Shown piece by piece: positions 40,874 through 51,908 of a stretch of DNA of 64,000 nt. The number at the start of each line of letters is the position of its first letter. Position 1 is the first letter of the stretch. Position numbers and translations under genes: made by a program. Source of the stretch: Endotrypanum monterogeii (taxonomy: Eukaryota > Euglenozoa > Kinetoplastea > Trypanosomatida > Trypanosomatidae); the NCBI GenBank assembly GCA_000333855.2, contig CM007346.1, positions 430,088-494,087 of the forward strand, in the 5' to 3' direction. A model generated the notes under the pieces. That model saw nothing but the letters and a program-made list of their open reading frames with translations, made no database searches and had not been told where the DNA came from.

Positions 40874-41769
40874 TGGTGAACTCGCACAGCCCTGGTGCAC
40901 CCCACAGTACCGCTCATCCTTCATAGCGCCCCCCCCCCTCTCTCCCCTCCTCCCTAGAAGTCTCATCCGTGCAGGCGGAGAAATCAAACAAGGAAAAAAG
41001 GGAGGGGAACATCACTGATAAGAGAACGCAGTCCTCTCGTATGCGTATGTGTGTGTGTGTGTGTGTGTTTTCTCTTCCATGCATGCATCCCCACCTGAGC
41101 AGCAACCGATTCCTTTTTTACGGGGAGGGAGGGATTGGGAGGGGGAGGGGAGGGGGGTGTACCCCTCTCACCCCACCTTTCATTCAAAGGTTCATCACGT
41201 ACGCGGCGTAAACCAACTTAGCAGAGATCCTCTCCTTCCATTCATTCGCTTCACCTCCAGCCGTAGCATCTCTGTCATCTCATCTCCATCCTTGCGTAGA
41301 GCTCACGGCGCCTACTCACTGCACATCGCCATTCGTCAAAAGATCACCTCTCTTTTTTTTTTTACTTGATTCCCGTGCCCCAACGCAAGCACTGGTGTAA
41401 CGCCCCCCCCCCACCTCCCTCTCCTCTACGCGGCTCCTGCGTCCATGTGTGTGTGTGTGTGTCCTCTGGCATCATTCGCCAATTGACACCCCCCCCTCTT
41501 GCGTTCTTTTCGCGCCATCACCCAAGTCATCTATATTGCACCCTTCTTCTCGCACATTTCCCTCCCTCCCCCCCTACATTTGCACACACACACAAGCACA
41601 CATAAACACATACCGCTTTTCTTCTTGTCGCGTCGTCGTCCCGATTTTCCCCCTTTCTGCATCTTCTTCAATCCCGTTTAAGTGTTCAACGCCAGCAGAC
41701 AGCAACACAACAGACAGTGCACGTATATATATATATATATATATATAGATAGATAGAGAGAGAGAGAGA
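40874..41769. other. Intergenic spacer with GT, C and compound AT/GATA/GA repeats
   Basis: Holds a C run at about 40928-40937, a GT run at about 41048-41067, G-rich purine sequence at 41121-41157, a C run near 41403-41411, and an (AT)n(GATA)n(GA)n tract at about 41723-41769 that abuts the prefoldin start codon. T/C-rich sequence at about 41620-41675 precedes AG at 41680-41681. Confidence 0.6.
41723..41769. repeat. Compound (AT)n(GATA)n(GA)n microsatellite at the 5' UTR
   Basis: The repeat ends directly against the ATG at 41770, so almost the whole proximal 5' UTR of prefoldin 3 is repeat. Confidence 0.9.
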
Positions 41770-42351
41770 ATGAGCGCCATCATGGAAAAGTATACCTTTA
41801 AGGATGACTACGTCAGTCCGCGCGGTATTCCCAAAGTCGCATTTGTGGAAAACGTGGCGGATCTGGTGAAGTCAAGCGGCGACAGTGCTGAAACACTTTT
41901 GAAGCGCTTCAGTGAGCAGTACAGCAAATACAAGCTCGCGGAACACCGACTGATCCGCACGACCGCCAACCTCGAGGCAAAAATACCTGACATTAAGAAG
42001 ACGCTGCAGACTCTGGACTATCTCAAGAAGTCGCTCGTCGCAGAAAATGGTGGCGAGGGCTTCACGACCAACTACGGGCTGACGGAAAGCGTCTTCTGTC
42101 AGGCGAAGGTGCCGCCACAGGAAACAGTGCATCTGTGGCTCGGTGCGAATGTCATGGTTGAGTATACCTTTGAAGAAGCCACCAAACTCCTGGAGCGCAA
42201 CCTGAAGAGTGCCACAGAGAACCTGGCGACAACCCAAGAAGATCTTGCGTGGCTGCAGGAGCAGCAGACAATCTTGGAGGTCAATACCTCCCGGCTGTAC
42301 AATTACGACGTAGTCGAGCGCCGTAAAAAAGGTGAGGAAGAGAAAAAGTGA
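41770..42351 (+). CDS. Prefoldin subunit 3 (VBP1 orthologue)
   Basis: 193 aa, the normal length for an alpha-class prefoldin subunit. Recognisable family blocks are RGIPKVAFVENVADLV at the N-terminus, LKRFSEQYSKYKLAEHRL in the first coiled coil, QAKVPPQETVHLWLGANVMVEYTFEEA across the beta hairpins, and LEVNTSRLYNYDVVERRK in the second coiled coil. Prefoldin is a cytosolic hexamer that hands unfolded actin and tubulin to the CCT/TRiC chaperonin. Nothing is missing; the C-terminus is a short charged tail. Translation starts at the first ATG after the GA repeat. Confidence 0.95.
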   Translation: MSAIMEKYTFKDDYVSPRGIPKVAFVENVADLVKSSGDSAETLLKRFSEQYSKYKLAEHRLIRTTANLEAKIPDIKKTLQTLDYLKKSLVAENGGEGFTTNYGLTESVFCQAKVPPQETVHLWLGANVMVEYTFEEATKLLERNLKSATENLATTQEDLAWLQEQQTILEVNTSRLYNYDVVERRKKGEEEKK

Positions 42352-42977
42352 GAGAGAGAGAGAACCATGGCACTGGCCTATCTCGTGGATGCGGCGGTGG
42401 TGGTTAGCGCACACAGAGTTGCATTGGGGAGGGTGCAGCTTTCAGGGAGTTTTTTTTTTTTCGCGTTTGATTTCGGGAGGAGGGAACGGATGAGCAAGAG
42501 GGAGTGGGCTTGAAGGTGCGCTGAGAGGATAATGGATCCCTGACTGACTGACTGTGTGTGTGTGTGTGTGTATGTATAAAACTCTTCACTGTTCTATTCT
42601 TCTGAGGTGAAGGAGGAGCAGCCTATCCTGTAAGAGCTGGTGGTACTTTTATGCTCCGCACCTCTTACACTTCTCCTCTTTCCCATCCTTTGACCTTGTC
42701 ATTCTCACTCCCCCCCCCTCCCCCCATCCACACCTCCCTTTCTCTACGAGGCTTTCGGAAGGAGTATGGTCCCCGCGCTGAGGGTCTGGCGGTGTGTTGG
42801 AACTGTTTGGCTGATCCTGTTGCTTGTATGTGGTGGTTGATCGGTGATAGGTAGGGAGAGCAATGCGCAGCACCTGCCCTCCTTTCTTTTCCACCCCTTT
42901 TGACCTTTAAAAAAAAAAATGGGGTCATTTACAATGTTAAATGCTGCACACGGATTCAATGAGGAAATCCGCGCTCG

Positions 42978-43017
<40 letters not shown>

Positions 43018-43579
43018 TACCCGCATGGCTGTGTAATCGCGCACAAGTGAGAGGAACTAATATCCAAGAACTCGGGGTGGGAGGAAAACATTGAGTGAAA
43101 CACCCGAGGCGATGCTCATCAATAGACCCCAGCGAGAGCTACAAGATCTTAGAGATGGTCTTTTTTCGTTTTTTTTTAAGTCACGCCTCTGTACCCTTAC
43201 GAATAGCACTCGCGCGTGTGCACACACACGTGCTTATACGCACATGCACTCCAACCGCTCGCCGTGTAATGCTCTCTTTCATATCGAATGAACGAATATA
43301 TCGTGCACATTGAATAGGGATGAGGCTGCCACTTGGTGCTTCCCTATCTTGGGAAGCAAAGACATTCGGAGCACATGATTAGCATACACTTTTTCCATCT
43401 CTGCGAAACGTTTTATCGCTCTTCGCCTCAATCCGCCTTCTGTTTACGCACATTGTTTTTTGTATGTGCTTGAGGCCTCCCCCCCCCCGAAAATATTTAA
43501 ATATATTTAAATATATATATACATATATACATATACATATATATATATATATATCAGATCTGCTCATACCCTTGCCACG
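42352..43579. other. Intergenic spacer with GT and AT repeats
   Basis: Contains a GA run just after the prefoldin stop, T runs at 42450-42461, GT runs at about 42554-42570 and 42981-43016, an A run near 42909, a C run at about 43480-43489 and AT-rich sequence at 43497-43555 next to the following gene. AG at 43473-43474 after T-rich sequence is a possible acceptor. No gene seen. Confidence 0.6.
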
Positions 43580-46500
43580 ATGAAACGGTCAGCCGCGTCG
43601 CTGCACACGAGCTGCTCTTTTGGAAGCTGTATCGGCAGCGCTGTGATTGGCGGTGACGGTGGCAGTGACTCGCTGCGGCGTCACGTAAGATCGGTCTTTG
43701 GCGATACATTTTCGAGAAAAATACTTCGCGCAAAAGATAAACCTGCACTGCGGACATCCAGAGCCACGCTCATCTCGATTGACCCCTCCTCCTCCTCCTC
43801 CGCAATCGCACAGTGGCTGCAACGACGTCATACGCACCAAGTAGCCCCCATATCTCGCCTTCGCTCGCACAGTGATGTCGCTGGGGGCGCGATAGGAGAG
43901 GATCAGCTATGCGATACTGCCTTGGTCAACTCGCATGGTCCATCTGATAAATCAACCCCCTCATCCTCTGTCACCGCTACGTCAGACGTCGACGCAGACA
44001 CCTTGGAAGCCTCGCTTATTTCACAACTGCAGACCCTTGCAAAGGAATACCGAGGAGGAGCATACGGTCACCGCGCAACAAAACTCGTAGACAGCGACAC
44101 CATTAGGACGGCTGTACTAGCGTCGGCAGAGTCTGATGACGACAGCAACGTGGCCCTTTCGCGCGACAGTGAACCAGCCTGGCAGCGAGGGTTGGAGGCG
44201 GCACAGAAATTCCTGAACCCCAGCATGGCCATCATGGAGTGGGCTCTTTTTCTAGGTCTGCGCAGTAACCAAGTGGCAGCCGTCGCTGCAGGCTCGTCAT
44301 CCGGGGCACCGTTAGAGGTGCTGGACGGAGTCTACGCCGCCTGGAGGGACCTACATCGAACACAAAAGCAGATAAACAACTCAACTAACGTGGAAACCGC
44401 TCCCCTCCGCGTTGATACAGCGTTACCTTTGGATCCGAAGCACCACGCGTCCTCACCGCAAACTCCCACGCCGTGTCGCTCGCCTCCAGCCGATCCACCA
44501 CACCGCCGCCCCCCCTTCACTCCCAAAGGCGTTCACTATCACTACGCTGTGTATCTTCTGCATGAGCTGCACCGCGTCCAGACGGCTTTCGAGGTGTACA
44601 GGGCAACAAACAGAGGTGGAGACGGGTGCATCAATGGAGGCGCTGGGAACAACAACGGACCCACGTCCACCGGAGATGTAAACTCAGAATGGGTGACACT
44701 CACCCACCGTGCCCATTACATCCTCAATCGCGTTTTGGAAGTTCTCCTCGTACATCTTCCGCAAGACGCAGCGGCTGCAGCCTCGGGTTCGGCTGGTAAG
44801 GTCACGGAGCGGACGTATGGTGTGCAAGTACCTCGCTCGCGGAAAGACGGCTGCAGTCCGACTTCACTACGCCCCACCACTGCTCTGCTTATACTTGAAG
44901 CTGTGCGGCATGCCGCACAGCTTCAAAGGCAATCATCGATGCAACCCAGTGCTGCTCTGCCTGGCAACTTCCCGTTTCTTGCTCACTTGTGGGAAAGCGC
45001 CGAGGACGGGGGTGTGCATCAGGTGGCACCAACGGTGTGTCCTCCGCTGGCTCGCACCGCTCTTGCGGCTGTGGCGCGAGAGGCCTTCGAGTATATCATC
45101 AGAAACGCATCTATGGGCCCTCCCGTGCACACGCCCACGGCTACGAATACGGAAAAGCAACATCAGCTCCACCGCCTGCAGGAGGATGCAGTGGTACTTT
45201 ACGTGGCCTTCCTCACGATCGTTCACATACCGCGTATGTCCGAGAGCCGCCTCCTGGCTCAGCTGCGGGCTGTTGATCGCTTTGTGCTAGCTGGCTCATG
45301 GACAACACGCCGCCTCAGCGTGCCCTCACAACAGAACCAGTCGCTCGGTACTTCTGAAGATGGGCCACTCGTCGGCCCTGCTAAAGAACCTCACGATCCG
45401 AGTGGATCTGCATCAAGCCCGCCCGCTCTGGCAACAGCAACCGGTATGCGGATGCTACTCTCAACGTACACCACCGCAGCATCAGCTGCGACGACGACAA
45501 TGGCGCCTATCTCAGAACCACAGACGACGGACAGGCGTCGTCAGTGTGATCAAACCCGTGAGGGGGTTGTCGCTACGCTTTGCAATCCGAACTCCCTGTT
45601 GACGTTAAGCAGTGGCGAAGCCTCCTCACACACTGACACTCAGGAGTCAGATGCACATGTTGTATCGCCGCGCCCCCCGACCTCCTCGCTGCCATGGTGT
45701 GCGTGGATCCTGCGCGTACTTGTCCACGAGGATGCTCTGCAAAGACAGAAGCACGGGACTAGAAAAGCGCCCTCAGGGGACCCGACGCATGACAACACCA
45801 AGGGGGTATCTACGTTGGCACTGGCGACTCAGCTGGTCACGGAACTGCATCGGCACGTGCAGGTGACCTGCACACCCGCCAAGAGCCTTCGGTCAACGAG
45901 TGATGCGTTACATCGTCGTGCTCAGCGACTGCGTCGGGTACAGCAGTTGGTTTGGGCAACTATCCTTGATGCTGCAGTGCGAGGCCAGCTTACATCCTTT
46001 GACCTCCACAGTGGTGTTGCTGACAACAGTGCCTCCACTTTCCCTAGCGCCTGGGGAGGCTCTGGCGGTCGTGGAGACGCGCCGGCTGTGTTGCAGAAAC
46101 TGTGTTACCCGTATTACGACAAATCCCAGTGGCACAGAGGATCAGTCAACCTCTACATGCACCTTCTCGATCAATGGGGCCAGTCGACGCAAGTGCGGCA
46201 GGTATTCGCGACAGTTGCACGACGCGAACGCAGGTCTCAACTGGCGATTCGCAGAGCGGTGCTGGCGGAGCACCGGAAGCCAACCAGTGTGGGCGGTAAA
46301 GTCGATGAGCAGGACGAGGATCACCCCAGCTGCCTAGACGATCAACAAAGGGAAGCGAGTGGCATCACTAATATTGAGACCGCACCACCACCGACTGTCA
46401 CCATCCCACACGAAAATACAATGCAATTCTCTCCTCGTTATCGGCCAGCTCTCACCCTTGCATCTTGCCTCATCACACTACGACACTGTGGCTGTCCTCG

Positions 46501-46912
46501 ACGAGTTCTTGGAGAACTGATGGACGAGCGGGTGATCTATGAGAATGGAAATGAAAGCGGTCACAGTGCCGCCGTGACGGTATCACAAGCGAGACTCTCA
46601 GGTGAAGTTCTGCAATACATGATCTGCTCGCTACACGCTGTAGAGCTCATGGCACGGCGCGTGGCGCCACGTGGTGGGGATGCCGACACCGACGATAAAC
46701 AAGCGGAAATATGTAACACGAGTACGCAGCGCATGCTGTCAGCCGATGACCGCCCTGAAGACATGGACGTCGACACCGTAATGGTCGAAGGTCTGCCCAT
46801 AGGGAGATGGGTAGAGTGGATACGTGGCTCCTGCGTTCCGGCTGTAGCACATCTCCATCAATCGACAGGACTGAAGGACGAGTGGGCACAGCTGGGGTAT
46901 GGCTTTGAGTGA
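43580..46912 (+). CDS. Large unknown trypanosomatid protein
   Basis: 1110 aa with no recognised domain. The start MKRSAASLHTSCSFGSCIGSAV could be a weak mitochondrial leader. The chain is a series of helical segments broken by Ser/Thr/Pro/Ala-rich low-complexity linkers; helical parts include FHYHYAVYLLHELHRVQTAFEVYRA-like sequence near 315-340 and LIQSRLLAQLRAVDRF-like sequence near 550. The last third has YYDKSQWHRGSVNLYMHLLDQWGQ and a C-terminal WAQLGYGFE. The repeated short helices resemble those of organelle RNA-binding or mitoribosome assembly proteins, but no repeat consensus could be set by eye. A perfect 32-bp palindrome lies within the coding sequence at 44895-44926. Frame length and composition make it a real gene; function unknown. 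Confidence 0.75.
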   Translation: MKRSAASLHTSCSFGSCIGSAVIGGDGGSDSLRRHVRSVFGDTFSRKILRAKDKPALRTSRATLISIDPSSSSSAIAQWLQRRHTHQVAPISRLRSHSDVAGGAIGEDQLCDTALVNSHGPSDKSTPSSSVTATSDVDADTLEASLISQLQTLAKEYRGGAYGHRATKLVDSDTIRTAVLASAESDDDSNVALSRDSEPAWQRGLEAAQKFLNPSMAIMEWALFLGLRSNQVAAVAAGSSSGAPLEVLDGVYAAWRDLHRTQKQINNSTNVETAPLRVDTALPLDPKHHASSPQTPTPCRSPPADPPHRRPPFTPKGVHYHYAVYLLHELHRVQTAFEVYRATNRGGDGCINGGAGNNNGPTSTGDVNSEWVTLTHRAHYILNRVLEVLLVHLPQDAAAAASGSAGKVTERTYGVQVPRSRKDGCSPTSLRPTTALLILEAVRHAAQLQRQSSMQPSAALPGNFPFLAHLWESAEDGGVHQVAPTVCPPLARTALAAVAREAFEYIIRNASMGPPVHTPTATNTEKQHQLHRLQEDAVVLYVAFLTIVHIPRMSESRLLAQLRAVDRFVLAGSWTTRRLSVPSQQNQSLGTSEDGPLVGPAKEPHDPSGSASSPPALATATGMRMLLSTYTTAASAATTTMAPISEPQTTDRRRQCDQTREGVVATLCNPNSLLTLSSGEASSHTDTQESDAHVVSPRPPTSSLPWCAWILRVLVHEDALQRQKHGTRKAPSGDPTHDNTKGVSTLALATQLVTELHRHVQVTCTPAKSLRSTSDALHRRAQRLRRVQQLVWATILDAAVRGQLTSFDLHSGVADNSASTFPSAWGGSGGRGDAPAVLQKLCYPYYDKSQWHRGSVNLYMHLLDQWGQSTQVRQVFATVARRERRSQLAIRRAVLAEHRKPTSVGGKVDEQDEDHPSCLDDQQREASGITNIETAPPPTVTIPHENTMQFSPRYRPALTLASCLITLRHCGCPRRVLGELMDERVIYENGNESGHSAAVTVSQARLSGEVLQYMICSLHAVELMARRVAPRGGDADTDDKQAEICNTSTQRMLSADDRPEDMDVDTVMVEGLPIGRWVEWIRGSCVPAVAHLHQSTGLKDEWAQLGYGFE
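44895..44926. repeat. Perfect 32-bp palindrome inside a coding region
   Basis: The left arm ttgaagctgtgcggca is followed directly by its reverse complement tgccgcacagcttcaa. It encodes residues 439-449, LEAVRHAAQLQ. It is not a simple repeat and has mixed base composition, so chance is an unlikely explanation. Confidence 0.97.
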
Positions 46913-49433
46913 CCCATGTGATGGAATGGGCTGTCGAAAGAATGGAGAGCAGAGAAGGGGGAGGAAGATATTTCTAGACGTTAAAGACACAGTTTGAGAG
47001 TTTTTGCTGCTTTCCCTCCACTTCGCCCCCTTTTGGTGGTGGCTGTTGCTCTCCATCTTTTGATGCCCCCAAAAAAAAAAACGGACTCAAGGGTATTTTT
47101 ATTAAAAGTTGACATCAGTGTTGGGAATAGTCTCGGGAACCACCCCACACACGCTTGCTCACATGCTTCATCACATATTTTCTCTCAAACACTACGTGTG
47201 TGTATGTAGAAAGGGGGTTACTGACTGTCTCCACACACACACACACACTAACATACACTTTCAAACTACTACTACTACCACTACCACCAACAACGCACTA
47301 ATCCCGCTTCTCGATCCTCTGGTCTGGTGCGTAAGGGGGCGCATGAGCCTTAATCGAAAAGCCAAGCTGCTTCCTGCAGAAGACGTAGACATATATGTAT
47401 ATATATATATATACACGTTGGTTAATGTGTAAGTGTAAGAATTGACGTTCTTACTACTCACACGCCTGCGGAGCAAACACACAACGCCGCCCTCTCGACA
47501 TCACCTCTTCACCACCACCTATTCTCCCTATTCTCCCGCCGAACGTTAGTACTCTGCTGCTGTCAACGAATTGCTGCAGCACGTACGTGTACCCATAGAT
47601 ATGCACTCACATATTTATAGAGAGGCGCAACTACGATTGTGTACGTGTGTATGACGTGTGCATCTTGGAATACATACTTGAGTCTCTGACAGAAAGAGAC
47701 ATAAAAAAAAATGCATATACAATGATCGCCTTCAGAGTCGATGTCAGCCCTCCTCTCAGCACATGGTACTGTGCTCACGCACGCCGTCACCGAATCACAT
47801 CTGTCCAATCAGCAGTGAGACAATCCTGAGAAGGCTGATGTATGATGAGCTAATGGCGTCTGTGTGATGATAGAAACTCAACCGCCTCGACAACAAATCC
47901 TGTAGAGTCCAACCTCATCACTCGCCAAGACACTGTGGCATTGGGCGGAGGAGGGGAATGTACCTTCCAAATTTCAACTAGCTCCCGTCACGGCTGCAGC
48001 GGTGCCAGGATATCATCTGGTGAGTAGAAACTCTGTGACCTCCACAAATGGTGCTAATCCCGGATAGCCGTGCGACACCGACACCTTCCCCTCCACGGTG
48101 TTACAGCCACCAGCACCCCCGCACCCTGCGATTACGAATCACCTCACCAGCCGCCCCGGTCTTCGAGTCCTCCAACGCCAACACCGCCATAGGAAGAAAA
48201 AAGAAAAGCCGTTTTTTTTTGGGGGGGGACACCAAATCTCCATACCCCATCCCCGCTCTCCATCGCAATGTTTGCATCTGACACTCACCCTCCCCGTGCA
48301 TGTTGCGCTCACCGCGTCGAGCAGGCGCGCCATCCAGGGGAGAGTGTACCTGGTATCCCACAACGCCTCCCCTGTTGCGCTTATACCACCGGGCTGTGCA
48401 ACACGTTTCGCAGTGGCCTTGTCAACAGAGTGCCACCGCAGCAGCAGCAGCAGCTGGGGGGGGGGGGGGAGTGGCTTGAAGTGCTACAATAAGCAACAAG
48501 AAAAAAGAACTACCGAATAAGCGCACACGTGAGTACACGCGCTGTAGCCTGTGTATGCCGGTCTCTTCCCCCTCTCCTTATTGGGTCGCTCTCGATTTGA
48601 GGAAAGGGGGAAGGGGGAAAGAAAGGTGAGGAGCTCATCATGAGTTGGTCTCACGTGTATGGTATTTTTTGTTGTTTTGAATGCTCTCGAAGCCAACGAT
48701 GAACCAGTTAGCTGCCGCGCCTCCGGGAAAACGTTCTTAAAAAAAAAAAATTAAGATCGATTTACATTCTGATCGAGCAGGCACGCGACGGCCTCTCGCT
48801 GAGGGAAGCACATACCTTAAGCGGCCATCATCCCAGCAGTTCTTGACAGATATACATGCGCCGTCAAGGTGCATCCAGCAGCGCACCTCCCCCTCCTAAG
48901 GACATCGCATCTCTGGAAGCAATGCGACATACATAGATATATATATTTATTTACTTTATTCTTCTATAAAACCTTATGCGGATCCCTCCTTCCCTCCCTC
49001 CATCACCACCACCACTAGCACACAAAGGTTTATTCGCCCCTCCACTGCACCTCCCATCACCATAATACTCCCCACGCAACAGTGAGGAGATTATTTATTG
49101 AAAATCCATACCGGTGATTGTATTTTTTTTTTTCCGTATATATACACGAGCAAATAATTAAAAAAAATTAATATATATATATATATATATAAATATATAT
49201 AAAGAGAGAGAGATCTATATCGTTTATCGATTCCTTCCCCTCTCCTCGTAGCACGCAGACAAATACACCCACGCTTGCTCGTTTCCTTTTTTTCATCATT
49301 TTTTTTTCTTTCTTGGCCGTGGAACGTGTGTGTGTGTGTGTGTGTGTTTTTGTGAACTGCTCTATCCTTTCCCATCAGCCCAACTGTTTGTTAGTCTGTT
49401 ACTTTCCCTGGTACAGACTAATACACCATACAT
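46913..49433. other. Longest intergenic spacer (2.5 kb), unexplained
   Basis: Has an A run near 47069-47080, CA and ACT/ACC repeats at about 47232-47290, AT at 47394-47412, then a block of more mixed, GC-richer sequence at about 47930-48480. This is followed by a G run at 48456-48470, an A run at 48739-48749, AT at 49171-49200, and a GT run at 49327-49347. No ATG frame with family features was found on either strand. Confidence 0.55.
47930..48480. other. Candidate degenerate retroposon block (SIDER-like), tentative
   Basis: About 550 bp of non-simple sequence with little AT repeat, lying in the middle of an oversized spacer and containing runs such as CCTGGTATCCCACAACGCC. Size, position in a spacer and composition are compatible with a SIDER-type degenerate retroposon, which are common in Leishmania 3' UTRs. 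I cannot confirm the family from sequence reading alone. Confidence 0.25.
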
Positions 49434-51158
49434 ATGGGAGCAGGTGGCAGCTCACAGCAGCCCAGTAGAGGTGTATCACGGCCGACGGCAGCCGGCCACA
49501 ATATAACCGCCTGCTCACCAGGTCTCAGAGATGAAGCAGCTAGGAATGCAAAACCCCGCCGGGTTGTGGCAGAAGGCGACCCTACATCCATTCACGCTGC
49601 CTCATGCAACGTGGGCGAAGTGCTTCCTGTCATTGTGCGCCATCTCAAGGCAGGTCAAATGTTGACGAAGGGTGTCGGGATGGTGATCGAAGGTTCGCTG
49701 TCCGCTGGCCACAGCATGCCACCCCCGCCCCCTGAAGTGAATAAGGAGAACACTGTGTTTGGGTGGTTTGTCGAAGACTTGGAGCGCCCGAGCATGTGGG
49801 AACCATACCCGAAGGAGTCCTCGGACCGCCTCGAAGACGCCTTGCAAAGCCTGTGCACCACGTGCACGGTAATCATGAAAAAACGCACCTACACTGTGAA
49901 CCTTCAGACTATGCAACAGACGCCGACGGCGTCGGCCGCAAATGCCGACACGCACCCTGCGCAGCAGCAGCGCATCCGAGCAGTTAAACGGGTTCCCGTC
50001 GTCCCCTACACCGATCCTGAAACAGGGGAGCTGAGGACGAGAGAGGCGCCGTTGCCAATGGGGGGGGACCCCTTCGCGGACAATGAAGGCAACAATGAGG
50101 AATTGGAGAAGATTTCCAAAGGTGCCGGAGACATCTTCGGCGCTGATGCTCACGATGTCTCCATAACCGTGGCGACGTCAAGTGACTATCTGCCCCATCT
50201 CATTCGAACAGTTTTGCCGCACCACTCGCCCATCTACACGATGGAGTGCACACCTGAGTTGGAGCAACTTTGCCCGGAAGCTCGCGCGGTCGTCGAACCC
50301 GCTGGGGGTGCACTGATTTTATCTAGCGGGCGCGACATGCAGTTACTGGAGTGGAGTCTTGAGACAAGTACTCTTGTAACGCGGTATACACTGTCCGACA
50401 CCACCCCGAAGAACTCCGTTTTGACGGCCAATTATTCCTCCACGGGGAAGTTGATCGTGGCCGGGCTCGATGACAACACCGCACGGTTGTACACGATCGG
50501 CAATCCAAACGAGATACATGCGCTGAGGGGGCATACGCACAAGGTGTATGGCGCTGGTGTACTGCCAGGCGATTTGCAGGCTGCGACAGCAAGCATGGAT
50601 AGCAAAGTGAAGTTGTGGGACATCGAAAGAGGAACGTGCATGCGCACCGTGGGAGCACATAAATCGCTCATATTTTCCCTTCGTCCTCATCCAAACGACC
50701 CTAACTTCGCCCTGACCGCAGGCGAGGACGGCAAAGTATACATGCACGACTTTCGTATTGAGAGCTCTGTTGCAGCACTGTTTACTGGACACAAGGGCAC
50801 CATCTGGGACATCGACTGGAACCCCGTCTCCAGCACCTTTGCATCGTGTGGAATAGACCGTAGTGTGTGCATCTTTGACCCACGTATTAGCACCACCGCT
50901 GTTGAGATTTTGTATACCCACGGACATCCGGTGCACAGCGTCAAATACACACCGCGGGGGCGGGGGCTGCTGTCGTCCAGCAAGAGTTCTTTCGTCTGCT
51001 TACACGACACCACGAATTGGGGCCTGCAATGGCAAGCCAAGGCACACGCAGCGACGGTGTTTCGTGTTCGCTGTCACACGACGAAGCCCATCATGATGAC
51101 AGCCTCCTCAGATGCCAGCGTAAATCTATGGAATTGGGGAGCACTAAAGCAATTCTGA
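49434..51158 (+). CDS. WD40-repeat protein with N-myristoylation-type start
   Basis: 574 aa. The N-terminus MGAGGSSQQ fits the N-myristoyltransferase rule (Gly2, Ser at position 6). Residues 1-250 are polar with few signatures. From about residue 255 a beta-propeller runs to the end. Its blades end in or include MQLLEWSLE, NTARLYTIG, SKVKLWDIE, GKVYMHDFR, RSVCIFDPR, SFVCLHDTT and ASVNLWNWG, giving seven blades with GH...D starts (GHTHKVYG, GHKGTIWDIDWNP). The last residue is two after the final blade. The closest general resemblance is to single-propeller scaffold proteins; trypanosomatid members with acylated starts often sit on flagellar or pellicular membranes, which is inference here. Confidence 0.85.
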   Translation: MGAGGSSQQPSRGVSRPTAAGHNITACSPGLRDEAARNAKPRRVVAEGDPTSIHAASCNVGEVLPVIVRHLKAGQMLTKGVGMVIEGSLSAGHSMPPPPPEVNKENTVFGWFVEDLERPSMWEPYPKESSDRLEDALQSLCTTCTVIMKKRTYTVNLQTMQQTPTASAANADTHPAQQQRIRAVKRVPVVPYTDPETGELRTREAPLPMGGDPFADNEGNNEELEKISKGAGDIFGADAHDVSITVATSSDYLPHLIRTVLPHHSPIYTMECTPELEQLCPEARAVVEPAGGALILSSGRDMQLLEWSLETSTLVTRYTLSDTTPKNSVLTANYSSTGKLIVAGLDDNTARLYTIGNPNEIHALRGHTHKVYGAGVLPGDLQAATASMDSKVKLWDIERGTCMRTVGAHKSLIFSLRPHPNDPNFALTAGEDGKVYMHDFRIESSVAALFTGHKGTIWDIDWNPVSSTFASCGIDRSVCIFDPRISTTAVEILYTHGHPVHSVKYTPRGRGLLSSSKSSFVCLHDTTNWGLQWQAKAHAATVFRVRCHTTKPIMMTASSDASVNLWNWGALKQF

Positions 51159-51870
51159 CTGCAACGATGCGTCATCTCTATATAAAGAAATTGACAGAGG
51201 AAAGGAAAGGAATGCATGTCAACGACCCTGGGGTCTTTGTGTGTGTGTGTGAAAGGGGGGAAGGGCAAAAACGATGTGCACACAGCCAGACATGCAAGAC
51301 TCTCTACTCTGCCTTGGGCAGTGACACGACTGGCAGCCCCCATCGTTCGCATGCACCCTTCCCTTTCCACTCCGATAATGAAGTACACCCGATCCGCTTG
51401 TCAAGCCCCTTCTCGCTTCAGTGAAGTCTCCTCTTCTCAATAAACCCAACTCTGTAGATAAGACGACACAAGCAGAATTTTGCAACTTGACCGCATTTAG
51501 CGCAGAGCATTTGTGGGAGGTTTGCTGCCACGGCCTGCCCCCCTCATCCTCCCATAACGTGGGAGTGGGGAGAAGCCTCTGAGCTCACCAACCACCGGAC
51601 CCTCTTTTTATTTTGTCTAGTTTTTCTCTGCGTTTCGCTCAACATCTTTCCCATTCATTCATCTCCTGCGTTGGCCCTTGCTGTGTGTGAGGCACTCCCT
51701 GGTGCTGGCACGTGCTTACCCCCACCACCCGAGCTCCTCAGAAGAATCAAAACATACCACCCCCAAACCCCCCAAACCCCCCTACGGAAGCAAAAATAGA
51801 GGAGGAGGAATAAGGGAGAAAAATCCTAATAAGGGAGCACACTCCTCCGACATTGTCGCGCAGTTCAAAC

Positions 51871-51908
<38 letters not shown>

